Assembly (NCBI GenBank): GCA_030913385.1
Contig: CP133159.1
Coordinates: 4,753,001-4,817,000, forward strand
Reading direction: 5' to 3'
DNA length: 64,000 nt
Origin: Cytophagaceae bacterium ABcell3
GTDB taxonomy: Bacteria > Bacteroidota > Bacteroidia > Cytophagales > Cytophagaceae
Shown here: one piece after another, positions 37,000 through 45,570 of the stretch
How positions within the stretch are numbered: position 1 is the stretch's first letter
Layout of the letters: the number at the start of each line of letters is the position of its first letter
Translations under genes and position numbers: made by a program
The notes under the pieces: model-generated
Seen by the model: the letters and a program-made list of their open reading frames with translations, nothing else
The model's database searches: none
Told to the model about the DNA's origin: nothing

Positions 37000-37380
37000 T
37001 TAGCTTGTTGGTGTAGTTGACCTAAAAGTAACTCTATTTTTACCTATAGGAAGAATTACTGATTGAACTTGAGGTAAACCAAAAGATTGAGCAGTTATCA
37101 ACCAATTTATATCATCTGGACTTGGAAAAGGTGTCCCTCGTGGATGTGTGTGTTTAAGGAGAATTTCATTTGAAGAAATAGGCAAATTAACACTATTTTG
37201 ATTTCCGGAATAAAGGTAGTAGTTAAACTGGCCAATTGTAAACATAACCGCAAACTCAATTTTAAATCTCAATGTAAGTTTTAAAACTAATTGGTCTGAT
37301 GGTAAAAAATCTAATGGTATTCCTTTTTGTGGAACTCCATGAGATTCAAAAAGAGATAATATATTCTGTTCTGTAAGCAT
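37000..37380 (-). CDS. JAMM/JAB-domain putative isopeptidase
   Basis: 126 residues. It carries an exact JAMM zinc motif: HTHPRGTPFPSPDD gives H77-x-H79-x7-S87-x2-D90, with a candidate general-base Glu at 42 (KIEFAVMF). The length fits a minimal MPN/JAB fold. JAMM proteins cleave isopeptide or peptide bonds after ubiquitin-like modifiers; bacterial ones occur in Bil/CBASS-type and polymorphic-toxin contexts. No E1, E2 or ubiquitin-like gene is visible nearby. Middle gene of a three-gene cassette after a TIR protein. Confidence 0.75.
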   Translation of the reverse strand: MLTEQNILSLFESHGVPQKGIPLDFLPSDQLVLKLTLRFKIEFAVMFTIGQFNYYLYSGNQNSVNLPISSNEILLKHTHPRGTPFPSPDDINWLITAQSFGLPQVQSVILPIGKNRVTFRSTTPTS

Positions 37381-37453
37381 TAATTTGATAATATGATGAT
37401 TATTTAATTATTGTAATAACATTAATCCACCCTATTATATAAAAAGAACCAGA

Positions 37454-38314
37454 CTAAGGATTTCCATATTTTTCTTTTCGTTCTTGTCTACTTCCATCCA
37501 GCATTTCTATAAAGTCTATAAAATTCACTAAAATATCATTCCCATTATCTTCACCCATTAAAATTGCCCTAAATTTAACATCAAAAAAAATGTTCATTTT
37601 AATGTCTTTAGTTTTAAATTGACAGACAAAAACTTCGTCATTTTTAACCAGAATATTTAAATTTCTAAAATCATCATTCATAAACATCATAGAAATAATC
37701 GTTTCCTTCATTAGCCATCCCATTCCTGATTTTACTTGCATCATGAACCTATCTGTTGCATTTTCACAACCATTTATTTCAACTTGTAGTAAAATTGACT
37801 TTTTATCCTTCACCATCCAGTTTACTATATCAATGGTCATATAATACAAGTCATCCTTTATTCCCCAATTTATGGCATAATCAGAAATAACTTCATCATT
37901 TGAAGACCTTCCCATATGTTCAGAAAAGAACTTAGAAAGTGGCCGCAATAATGATTTTAAACCTTCGTCAAAATCTTTCCGAAAATCGGCATATACTTTT
38001 TCTTTTAGGAATATCGGTATCTTGCAATCGTCAATTATTATTGGAATAACCACAACCTTTTTCTCCTCAAGTTCCCTCATTATTCCAGAATTTAATTCTT
38101 TTTTACACCATTCACTATTTATTGAATTATTAGAAAGGACAACAAGCAAATATGAGGAATCACTAAGACCTGCTTGTATTTTGTCAACTAGTGAATCACC
38201 GGGCTGCATTTCCCACTTATCAAGCCAAACACGGATCCTTCTTTTAACTAACTCAGTTGAAAGCCTTGTTACAAACTCACTATCTTTTGTTGAGTAACTG
38301 ATAAAAACACTCAT
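37454..38314 (-). CDS. TIR-domain protein
   Basis: 286 residues. The N-terminal TIR domain spans ~1-130: SVFISYSTKDSEFV (box 1), KWEMQPGDSL (box 2 region), and SEWCKKEL with the putative NADase Glu at 73. The C-terminal domain (~150-286) is beta-rich (MTIDIVNWMVKDKKSILLQV) and unrecognised; it may sense or interact. TIR NADases cause NAD+ loss or make cyclic ADPR signals in Thoeris, CBASS and related systems. First gene of the cassette, 73 bp before the JAMM gene, with no attC between them. No signal peptide. Confidence 0.88.
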   Translation of the reverse strand: MSVFISYSTKDSEFVTRLSTELVKRRIRVWLDKWEMQPGDSLVDKIQAGLSDSSYLLVVLSNNSINSEWCKKELNSGIMRELEEKKVVVIPIIIDDCKIPIFLKEKVYADFRKDFDEGLKSLLRPLSKFFSEHMGRSSNDEVISDYAINWGIKDDLYYMTIDIVNWMVKDKKSILLQVEINGCENATDRFMMQVKSGMGWLMKETIISMMFMNDDFRNLNILVKNDEVFVCQFKTKDIKMNIFFDVKFRAILMGEDNGNDILVNFIDFIEMLDGSRQERKEKYGNP

Positions 38315-38387
38315 ACTTTCACTTATTTTATCTATAATTTTAGGTCTTAATAAAGGTCATGGTCAGCAGTAGTATTCCTTTGCTTGC

Positions 38388-38520
38388 CGCTAACGTTTAG
38401 CATATACTCTGGCCACCGGTTTTTAAGTAGAAAAGTATCCGCCGAGAACTGATGATAGCTAAAAGCTCTGAACTTTCGGCTCCCACTGCACCCGGTGGTC
38501 GAGTATATGCAGTGTTATAG
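38388..38520 (-). other. attC site 18
   Basis: Left core CGCTAACG, right core GTTATAG; arms GCATATACTCTGGCCACCGG and CCGGTGGTCGAGTATATGC pair with one bulge. 133 bp. Confidence 0.9.
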
Positions 38521-38525
38521 GGCGT

Positions 38526-40223
38526 TTATCTTTTAAACAATTTGTTATTCTCAGCAAGCCTTAATATTATGTATTTTTCAATATCAATGTCAGATGGAAT
38601 TTTATCCCTAACTATGGGAAGAATGAATTGGCAATTTATCGAGTTAGCTAAATCAACTAAAATAGTACTTAATTGATTATCGTGCATATTTTCAAGCTGG
38701 TCGTGCATTATGAAGTGAATAAATTTAAGTTCAATTTCTTCTGCAAATAATACATAGGCGAAATCAAAAGCAGCTATTTGTCCCTTCTTTTTTCCTGTAC
38801 TTGGGTTTCCTTCAATATTTGTTACAATTAGGTCGTAACCCTTTTCGCTTTTTTGAGTACTTAATAAATACTCTTCCCCATAAAGTTGACTTGATACTTT
38901 TGTGAAGTACTTATTAAAGAGAGTAATTCGTTTTTGGATTATGCTGTCCTTTGAATTAATTTCTGAATTAATAGTTTCTAATTCTTCATTAATGCGATTA
39001 AGCTTTTCATTAGATGTAATCCAGAGTTTCTTTCTTTCTTCTAAATTGCCTTTCCTTTCAAAAAATGAATTCAATTCAATTAGAACTTTGTCATAATCAT
39101 CACTATATTCTGAAGCACTTACAAACTCAGACAATTCCTTTTCACGTCTTCTTAATGAAGAAATATCCTTTGAAATAGATTTTAATTTTTCTGTTAATGA
39201 GGGTAACTCAACTTCAATGTATTTGATTTTCTCATCCAAAAGGTCATTGTGAAATTTAACAGTTTCTTCAAAAGATACCTGTAAATTAGGTATTAGTTTT
39301 GACGCTTTACTATATAATGATTCTATCTGGTTGACATCAATGTTAGTTCTTTCGTTTTCTAATTCTGCTTTGCTTTCGAGAATTAATTCTCGTCTCATAT
39401 TTAATCTACTTAGTTCAGTAGAAAGTTTTGAAAGGTTTAACTTTAAAATATTTAGCTCATCTAACTGTGCTTCAAATTTCTCATTAAAATTGAAATTCGC
39501 CTTTGTTTGTTGAAGTTCCTTAATTTTTGTATGAACTAATTCAAGTTGTTGTTCAATTAATGATAGTTCGCCTTCTTTTTTGAGTCTTTTTTGGAAACTT
39601 TCTTCTCGAGTTTTTTCTTTACCTAAAAGTTCCTTCTGATTATGTGTGTCTGTATTTATTCCTAACCAAAAAAGGAATAGAGCTTCATATTCTTCAATTT
39701 TTGTAAAAGGATTTAAAACTTTTACAATATTTGCCAACTTGTTCTTTTCGTCACGAATGTTTTTAGAAACAATCTGCTTAAATGTAGGCTTCTCAACGCT
39801 TGTATTAAATATTAACTCCTTGAGTTTTAAATCAAATTCTTTCTCGTTTATGATTGTCTCCCCATTAATTTCTTGAATTTTCTTTCCGTACTTTAAGAAA
39901 TTCTTTTTTATGGTAATCGAATCTATCGGAAAATCCAAGTCGTCAACCATGGTTAAAATAACCAGAACCTCTGTGTTAATTAAAAAATCCTTGATTGTAC
40001 TATTTTCTTGCTCTTTGAATTCTGAATCTTGGTAAATGTTTTTTCCACTTGAACCCAGACAAAAATCCACAAGTCGTAACACCGTCGTTTTTCCGACATT
40101 ATTACCAGTAGTTTTTTTATCCTTCTCTACGGTTTCATCCACTATCAAATTAAGTCCTTTATGAAATTCAATTTCACGGATTAAACCTAACTTATTCTCT
40201 ATTTTCAGTCTCTTTAGAAACAT
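38526..40223 (-). CDS. ABC-three-component-like ATPase (DUF2326-type)
   Basis: 565 residues, SMC/RecN-like. Walker A is at ~40-48 (TGNNVGKTTVLRLVDFCLGS). Long coiled coils span ~200-420 (ELSLIEQQLELVHTKIKELQ). The C-terminal DUF2326-like portion has IAAFDFAYVLFAEE and FIHFIMHDQLENMHDNQL. It overlaps the 77-residue middle gene by 10 bp and lies downstream of an HNH gene: the order fits ABC-3C systems (C-terminal-domain protein with effector, middle component, ATPase). These are predicted defence modules; the ATPase probably senses DNA or a replication intermediate. The stop lies 6 bp from attC 18. Confidence 0.85.
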   Translation of the reverse strand: MFLKRLKIENKLGLIREIEFHKGLNLIVDETVEKDKKTTGNNVGKTTVLRLVDFCLGSSGKNIYQDSEFKEQENSTIKDFLINTEVLVILTMVDDLDFPIDSITIKKNFLKYGKKIQEINGETIINEKEFDLKLKELIFNTSVEKPTFKQIVSKNIRDEKNKLANIVKVLNPFTKIEEYEALFLFWLGINTDTHNQKELLGKEKTREESFQKRLKKEGELSLIEQQLELVHTKIKELQQTKANFNFNEKFEAQLDELNILKLNLSKLSTELSRLNMRRELILESKAELENERTNIDVNQIESLYSKASKLIPNLQVSFEETVKFHNDLLDEKIKYIEVELPSLTEKLKSISKDISSLRRREKELSEFVSASEYSDDYDKVLIELNSFFERKGNLEERKKLWITSNEKLNRINEELETINSEINSKDSIIQKRITLFNKYFTKVSSQLYGEEYLLSTQKSEKGYDLIVTNIEGNPSTGKKKGQIAAFDFAYVLFAEEIELKFIHFIMHDQLENMHDNQLSTILVDLANSINCQFILPIVRDKIPSDIDIEKYIILRLAENNKLFKR

Positions 40224-40447
40224 TTTTTTATTTTACCGTTTTCTCCTTTAGCTACTAATCCTAGAATAAATAACCAGTCCAATGTTAATGAATATAAATT
40301 AATAGTAATTTCTTTTTCATTATTTATTAATGCGTATAAATCCATATAATCGACTTCTTTATTGTCCTTTTTTTGAAGAACATCAATTAGAATACCACCT
40401 AAATAATACAAATCTCTTTCCGGATTAATATTTTTATCAATTATCAT
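40214..40447 (-). CDS. ABC-three-component middle component-like small protein
   Basis: 77 residues, probably a winged-helix fold (DLYYLGGILIDVLQKKDNKE, TLDWLFILGLVAKGENGKIK), as in middle components of ABC-3C systems. It sits between the HNH gene (9-bp gap) and the ATPase gene (10-bp overlap), so the three are translationally coupled. Assignment depends largely on position and size. Confidence 0.75.
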   Translation of the reverse strand: MIIDKNINPERDLYYLGGILIDVLQKKDNKEVDYMDLYALINNEKEITINLYSLTLDWLFILGLVAKGENGKIKKCF

Positions 40448-40456
40448 GTCTTAAAT

Positions 40457-41296
40457 CTATTTAGGAGGTTCTTCCAAAATATTACAACGCATAAATGCAT
40501 CAACGATTACTATCATTAAGCTAAAATCAATTGTTTCTTGGTCAAATTCATCTAACTTGTTTGGTGCTTTACATACATTATCCCAAACAGTTTCAATCAC
40601 TTTATCCAGAATAATATCAGCATTATTCCTTATTTCTTCAATGTCTTTGTATTCCGATTTTACACTAAGATAAATTCGTTTAATATTATGTAAGACTAAC
40701 TCCTTTTTGGTGGAACCTTCTTTCTCAATTATCTCATAAATCTTATTAAGTTTCACTTGATATGGAGCAAACTCTCTTATTACTGATTCATATCTTATGA
40801 CGTTATTGAATAAAATCTTTACTTCTGTATTAGGCGCTCTTTCTGTTTCAGGTAAATCAAGAATTTCATCCATTTTAGAGCCAATTGTATTAATTACTTT
40901 GTTTAAAGCTAATGGATGTTTTGATAATAAATTTTTACTTGAAATCAATTCTAATATCTTTTTTTCGTGGGTACTTTTCCACTCTTTTAAAAGAGGAGTT
41001 GGATATTGATTTTCATTTTCCTTATTATCAATTATCACGTGATGTTCGTCACAAAGCAAAATTAAATTATCAAATCCCCTTCTTTTATCATCGGTCATAT
41101 TCTCATCAAACCTTGGGCCTTCCTTACTAGCTGCTGCAATATGACAAATTTTACTAATTATTGAGATTCCATCTTCAGCAATCAATTTCTTTGAGCAACT
41201 GGGATGGGCGCATTCATTTCCCGAAAGAGTATCTAACCTCCTTACTGTTGAAGGCTTGTATTGTCTAGCCTTGTCTTTCGATTCCTTTTTCCCCAT
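40457..41296 (-). CDS. HNH-endonuclease protein of the ABC-three-component-like operon
   Basis: 279 residues. The HNH/ββα-metal region spans ~28-95: CAHPSCSKKL, CHIAAASKEGPRFD, FDNLILLCDEHHVIID and LKEWKSTHE, with zinc Cys and His plus the catalytic His/Asn/His pattern. The C-terminal ~150 residues are helical and would be the ABC-3C C-terminal domain that contacts the partner proteins. It is the presumed effector that cuts DNA when triggered. First gene of a cassette of about 2.8 kb; its start is about 66 bp from the intron-split attC 19. Confidence 0.82.
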   Translation of the reverse strand: MGKKESKDKARQYKPSTVRRLDTLSGNECAHPSCSKKLIAEDGISIISKICHIAAASKEGPRFDENMTDDKRRGFDNLILLCDEHHVIIDNKENENQYPTPLLKEWKSTHEKKILELISSKNLLSKHPLALNKVINTIGSKMDEILDLPETERAPNTEVKILFNNVIRYESVIREFAPYQVKLNKIYEIIEKEGSTKKELVLHNIKRIYLSVKSEYKDIEEIRNNADIILDKVIETVWDNVCKAPNKLDEFDQETIDFSLMIVIVDAFMRCNILEEPPK

Positions 41297-41376
41297 TATT
41301 CATCTACTGATATTTTGCAAAGTTACTTAATTTGTTTGTCATTCTGTGTACCTAAAATGCCCTATAACGTTTAGCA

Positions 41377-43288
41377 GTCGAGTAGGCAAGGGGAATTTCA
41401 CCCCAAGCCTCTCACAGAACCGTACTTGATAGTCTCCCATCATACGGCTCTTGTTATACAATCTTAAGCGTTAGCCTATTTAAATCCTAATTGCCAATGG
41501 TAAAATAGATTAGGAAATTGCTCTCTAATCTGCTCAAGCCAATTGTAGGCCTTTTTCAGGCTTGTTTTATAACGCTTGTACCTTTTCCTTGCCCACCGGA
41601 CAATCCTCTGTGACAGTATACGAAATACCGGATGAAGTGCTGACTTCCGATATTTGCCATAATAGTTTACCCAACCCCTTATAAAGGGATTTAAGTATCC
41701 TGCTATTCCGACAATGCAGTGGAAACTCAGCTTTTCAAAATCCAACGCTTCCAATTTATCTGCAATTCGCTTCTTTGACTTTATACTGATAGCACAGTCA
41801 TAACCTACGAACAGTTTCCCCGCTTCTTTCGAACTTGTGGTTCGTGGTTGAAAAGAGAAACCTAAAAAGTCAAACTTTACAACAGGGAATTTTTCTGTTC
41901 TTCGATAGTCGCGACAGTAGACAAGTTTGGTCTTTTCTGGATGAAGTTCTAGTTTACACTCCTCCATACGGTACTGAAGAGACCTTAGAACATATTCTGC
42001 ATGAGGCTTTGAACGACAGTGAAGTATGGCATCATCGGCATATCTGACATATTTCACTGAAGGGTGGTTGCGGTCAAGCCATTTATCCATACCATAATGA
42101 AGAAACAGGTTTGCCAGTAACGGGCTGATAACACCTCCTTGTGGCGTGCCTTTTCCTTGCTTTTCAATCAGGGAACCTGATTTACTTTGCACGGGGGCTT
42201 TTAACCACCTCTCGATATATAGCAGGCACCATTTTTCCGGCACATGCTTCTTTACTGCCAGTAATAACTTGGAATGGTCTATATTGTCAAAGAATCCTTT
42301 GATATCAAGGTCTATTACCCAGTCAGACCTTTTACAGTTTAATCGAACAGCTTGTAATGCATGGTGTGCACTCTTGCTTGGACGATAACCATATGAGTCG
42401 GGACTGAAGACCTCTTCGAACCTTGGTTCCAGATATTCCTTGATTACCATTTGAGCTACCCTGTCACTTATGGTGGGGATTCCCAGCTTCCGCAATTTAC
42501 CGTCGTCTTTTGGTATTTCTACCTCTTTAACTGGTGGGGGGAAGTAGCTTCCTGAAGCCAGCCGGTTCCAAAGTTTGTACAGGTATTTTGACCTATCGGC
42601 ATCAAATTCTTCCATGCTGACAGAGTCTATACCTGCCTTCCCTTTGTTGGCTTTGACTTTCTTATAAGCTCCCCAAACCATTTGACGGCTTATGGGTACT
42701 GATTTTGTCTCATTCCATAAAATCATCCTCTTTCGGAGTTGTTAAATGTAATTGACTGTATAACCTAACCCCTTCGCTCCACTCCCATTACAGGAGCTTC
42801 ATCACTACTACGAGTTAGTCCGCCCCTGCATAATGCACCGGTATTTTGCCTTTAGGTTGTTCCTATTGTGCATTTCCCTTTGAGGGCTGGAACTGTCCCC
42901 AGCCTCAACACTATGCAGGTTCCCAAGTTCCTTAATTGAGCCTGAATAAAGTCATGCCGCCTGAATGACGCCCATCGTTCAGCCAGTAGACAGGTTTCCG
43001 CTGAACTCTTAACTGCATAGCATACTCTACAGCTTTTGATGGAATGTGGCTGGTTCTCGACACCTCATCAGCGGTTACGGTTAGTTCATCTCTTTTATTC
43101 TTACCTGTAGTACTCATGGTACTACTTTTCCTGAACGCTCAGCACCATAGCTCTTTACTACAGCACCTTCAGGTGGTTTGGAACCCTCTCCTGTAAGACG
43201 ATTCCGGTGGGCCAACCTTACAAACGGTCTCCACCATCTCAATTAAAGCATGCAGTGTGTTTAATGCCGACACTGCTTCTTGGCACAC
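41377..43288 (-). mobile_element. Group IIC-like intron, second lineage (1912 bp), inserted in attC 19
   Basis: Minus-strand ends are GTGTGCCAAGAAGC and CTTGCCTACTCGAC. Domain V (GAGCCGTATGATGGGAGAC ... GTACGGTTCTGTG) lies at about 41415-41452, and the RT is in domain IV. Ribozyme domains I-III fill 42727-43288. It differs from the 1937-bp lineage in RT sequence (416 vs 413 residues, clearly diverged) and in insertion point (between A and T about 8 bp inside the site, not in the core). The RT-less intron at 15884-16579 belongs to this lineage. Confidence 0.9.
41476..42726 (-). CDS. ltrA: Group II intron reverse transcriptase/maturase, second lineage
   Basis: 416 residues. Catalytic motifs: DLDIKGFFDNIDHSKLL, GKGTPQGGVISPLLANLFLH and VRYADDAILHC (YADD). 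A maturase region is at ~300-380 (RIADKLEALDFEKLSFHCIV, WVNYYGKYRKSAL). No endonuclease domain. It would splice its own intron and is the likely trans-acting helper for the RT-less relative at 15884-16579. The N-terminus MILWNETKSVPISRQMVWGA parallels the other lineage (MIDYYETKSQPITRIMVWRA), showing common origin. Confidence 0.93.
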   Translation of the reverse strand: MILWNETKSVPISRQMVWGAYKKVKANKGKAGIDSVSMEEFDADRSKYLYKLWNRLASGSYFPPPVKEVEIPKDDGKLRKLGIPTISDRVAQMVIKEYLEPRFEEVFSPDSYGYRPSKSAHHALQAVRLNCKRSDWVIDLDIKGFFDNIDHSKLLLAVKKHVPEKWCLLYIERWLKAPVQSKSGSLIEKQGKGTPQGGVISPLLANLFLHYGMDKWLDRNHPSVKYVRYADDAILHCRSKPHAEYVLRSLQYRMEECKLELHPEKTKLVYCRDYRRTEKFPVVKFDFLGFSFQPRTTSSKEAGKLFVGYDCAISIKSKKRIADKLEALDFEKLSFHCIVGIAGYLNPFIRGWVNYYGKYRKSALHPVFRILSQRIVRWARKRYKRYKTSLKKAYNWLEQIREQFPNLFYHWQLGFK

Positions 43289-43426
43289 TATGGCATGGCC
43301 AGCAGTTTTTAAAGCAGTTACGTATCCTCCGAGACTAGGATTGATAAAGCTCTAAAGCTTCGGTTCCTACAGAACCTGCTGGTCTGCTATATGCATTGTT
43401 GGCGGTTCGTTGTTTTTTTCGTCCGT

Positions 43427-44242
43427 CTATTTTAGTTTCGTCATTGTTCTACTTTCAAGCAATGATTTCATTTGTGTTATGGCAGTTTTATTGAGTTGGA
43501 TTAGTCGCTCGTTTTGTGTCAAACCTTGCCGGATAAGTAAAGCGTTTATGCTTTCCATATTGCTTAACACAACCAACTGCTCCAATGTCGCATTATCTCT
43601 GATGTTTCCGTCTTTGTTGGGATTGTTGTCTCGCCATTCTTTTGCGGTAACCCCGAAAAGTGCAACGTTCAATAAATCAGCTTCGTTGGCGTAAACATAA
43701 CTTGCTTGTTGTTTAGTAATTTCACTCGGTATTAAGTTTTCTTTGATTGCGTCTGTGTGAATGTGGTAATTTACTTTCGCCAAAGTTCGTTGTAAGTTCC
43801 ATTCTAATTTCAGACGGTCGTTTTCTTCGTTCTTTAGGCGTTGAAATTCCTTAATCAGATAGATTTTGAATTGCGGACTAATCCACATTCCAAACTCAAA
43901 GGCAATGTCGGGATGTGCGTAAGTCCCCCCATATCGACCTGCTGTTGCTTTCAATCCAATAGCATTTGTTTTTTCAACCCAATCTTTGACACTAAGTTTG
44001 TAGCTATTCAATCCTGCCTGACTTTTAATTATGGCGAATTCGCCATAATTAAAATCTGGGTTGTAAACTGTCTCCCAAATTCCAAGATATTCAACAGTAT
44101 TTCTGTTACGAAGCCAATCGGAAATAAAAAAATCTCCGTCTTTGGCTTTAAGCATATCGGTTAAGGAAATATATTCTTGCTTGTTGTCAAGAATAATAGT
44201 TATTTCTTTGCCTTCTACTTGTATTTTCTTACTTTTTGCCAT
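43427..44242 (-). CDS. KilA-N domain protein
   Basis: 271 residues. The KilA-N DNA-binding domain spans ~10-130: EYISLTDMLKAKDGDFFISD, WLRNRNTVEYLGIWE and RYGGTYAHPDIAFEFGMWIS are family hallmarks. The C-terminal part (YANEADLLNVALFGVTAKEW, NATLEQLVVLSNMESINALL) is the DUF commonly attached in Bacteroidota. KilA-N proteins are phage/plasmid-associated regulators or toxins; target unknown. Single-gene cassette. The coding sequence contains a perfect 32-bp palindrome (44023-44054), unusual for coding DNA. Confidence 0.88.
   Translation of the reverse strand: MAKSKKIQVEGKEITIILDNKQEYISLTDMLKAKDGDFFISDWLRNRNTVEYLGIWETVYNPDFNYGEFAIIKSQAGLNSYKLSVKDWVEKTNAIGLKATAGRYGGTYAHPDIAFEFGMWISPQFKIYLIKEFQRLKNEENDRLKLEWNLQRTLAKVNYHIHTDAIKENLIPSEITKQQASYVYANEADLLNVALFGVTAKEWRDNNPNKDGNIRDNATLEQLVVLSNMESINALLIRQGLTQNERLIQLNKTAITQMKSLLESRTMTKLK
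44023..44054. promoter_or_regulatory. Perfect 32-bp palindrome inside the KilA-N gene
   Basis: The half-site TTTTAATTATGGCGAA is followed directly by its exact reverse complement, centred on an EcoRI-type GAATTC. Flanking bases do not continue the symmetry. It encodes DFNYGEFAIIK, a conserved-looking stretch, so part may be coincidental; an autoregulatory operator or cruciform is possible. Confidence 0.5.
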
Positions 44243-44371
44243 ATTCAGCTCTTGTAGACAATAAAATTAAGAAAAACAAGGTATTTGGTGTCCCTATCTT
44301 CCTATAATTTTAATTTTTCGTTTGGTATTTGTCAGAGCATGATTTATTGCTGTGTCGTTCGTTACAATGAC

Positions 44372-44501
44372 CGCCAACGTTGATATATGCCTCGGTGGGG
44401 GATTTCAAAGCAGTTAATTATCCACCGATACCAAAGTAAGATAATGAGAAACAGCCTGACTTACAATACCCGCCCCCACTGAGGTATATATACTGTTATG
44501 C
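44372..44501 (-). other. attC site 20
   Basis: Left core CGCCAACG, right core GTTATGC; arms GATATATGCCTCGGTGGGGG and CCCCCACTGAGGTATATA. The stop codon of the JAB-like gene (TAA, 44496-44498) lies inside the right core. Confidence 0.88.
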
Positions 44502-45395
44502 GGACGGCTTTATTTTCTGTTCGTTATTCATCTTCTCATGATTTGGAATAAAAATATCTACACTTCCAAATGAGAGTTTGTTGAAATAATTTGGGTTTTC
44601 AATATTATGCGTATTTGTCAAAAGTAATGGCAAAATAGCTACAAGTCCAATTATTACCGTTACACTATGTTTCGGATATTTTGCGATTACAAAAAGCAGC
44701 AATGCTGCACCAACTGCAAGCCCTATCTTTTCCCCATCAGAAAGTTTTATTGAGGAAATAAGTTCTGCGGTTTTTTGAAAATTTTCATGTTGAACTTCCT
44801 TTTTACTGTTCTCAAATTCTGCTGGCGCAATAAATCCACTGTAAACCCCAAAAAAAATGTCACTACTTGAAATATCGTTGCCAACAATAAGTGCACGAGG
44901 CATTAATAATTTTTTATTTCCGATAATATGAGGCAAAGAACTTTCTCGTTTGTCCTGCTTAGATGTTTCAGTTTTTAGGCTGGGGTATGTCAAGGAGTTC
45001 AAAAAATTTTTTCCCTTAACTGGGTGTGTATGAAATTTTACAGGAAGATAACCTTGTGAAAAAAGTTCGTTTAAGGCTTGATTTAATTGTATTCTGTCAG
45101 ACAAATAGGCGTTTGATTTATTTCGGCCATCATTTCTCGGATTATCTTCAATAGCATTTCTAATGTAGCTTACTTTGTCAATAATGAGAATAAATTCTTC
45201 ATTTTTTCTAGTTGGCTTCGCCCATAGAACACCACCTATTTCTTCGTCTGTTTTATAGTTTCTTTTTAAGTCAGACACAATTTCTTCATTTACTCGAAAT
45301 CTGCATGGCGTACTCAAATGAAATAGTTCATCGTCATCAACAGTCCTTGTTTCTAGGAAACCTGCGTTTTTATATTCTATTAGTTTTTGTTCCAT
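44496..45395 (-). CDS. JAB-like metalloprotease domain with membrane anchor
   Basis: 299 residues. The N-terminal ~180 residues resemble a JAB/MPN domain: EEIGGVLWAKPTRKNEEFIL (candidate Glu 52 and first strands), VKFHTHPVKGKN (H122-x-H124) and TSKQD (S145-x2-D148), a spaced-out JAMM motif. Residues ~222-260 contain two closely spaced membrane helices (IGLAVGAALLLFVIAKYPKH, VTVIIGLVAILPLLL). A short tail follows. It may therefore be a membrane-tethered isopeptidase facing the cytoplasm. Function inferred from motif only. The last codon and stop lie in the attC 20 core. Single-gene cassette. Confidence 0.65.
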   Translation of the reverse strand: MEQKLIEYKNAGFLETRTVDDDELFHLSTPCRFRVNEEIVSDLKRNYKTDEEIGGVLWAKPTRKNEEFILIIDKVSYIRNAIEDNPRNDGRNKSNAYLSDRIQLNQALNELFSQGYLPVKFHTHPVKGKNFLNSLTYPSLKTETSKQDKRESSLPHIIGNKKLLMPRALIVGNDISSSDIFFGVYSGFIAPAEFENSKKEVQHENFQKTAELISSIKLSDGEKIGLAVGAALLLFVIAKYPKHSVTVIIGLVAILPLLLTNTHNIENPNYFNKLSFGSVDIFIPNHEKMNNEQKIKPSA

Positions 45396-45439
45396 TCTAA
45401 TTCAGGTATATATTGGGTAGTGTCTTTATTCTAGCTGCC

Positions 45440-45570
45440 GCCTAACGTTTGAGTGTATAAGTAGTAGCGGATTTCGAAGCACTTTCCTTTCCGCTTAGCA
45501 CAAGGTTTTTTAGAAGCACAGACCTTCGATTTACCACTTAACCCGCTATTACTTATACACTTTGTTGGGC
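45440..45570 (-). other. attC site 21
   Basis: Left core GCCTAACG, right core GTTGGGC; arms GAGTGTATAAGTAGTAGCGG and CCGCTATTACTTATACACT pair almost perfectly. The methyltransferase gene ends inside the right arm (stop at 45549). Confidence 0.92.

Larger units (their letters stand above)
41362..43404 (-). other. attC site 19, split by a group II intron
   Basis: Excising 41377-43288 gives left core CTATAACG, then TTTAGCA+TATGGCATGG, arms ...GGCCAGCAG / CTGCTGGTCTGCTATATGC, and right core GTTGGCG. The joined sequence matches intact site 16 exactly across the junction (AGCATATGGCATGG). Confidence 0.9.
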
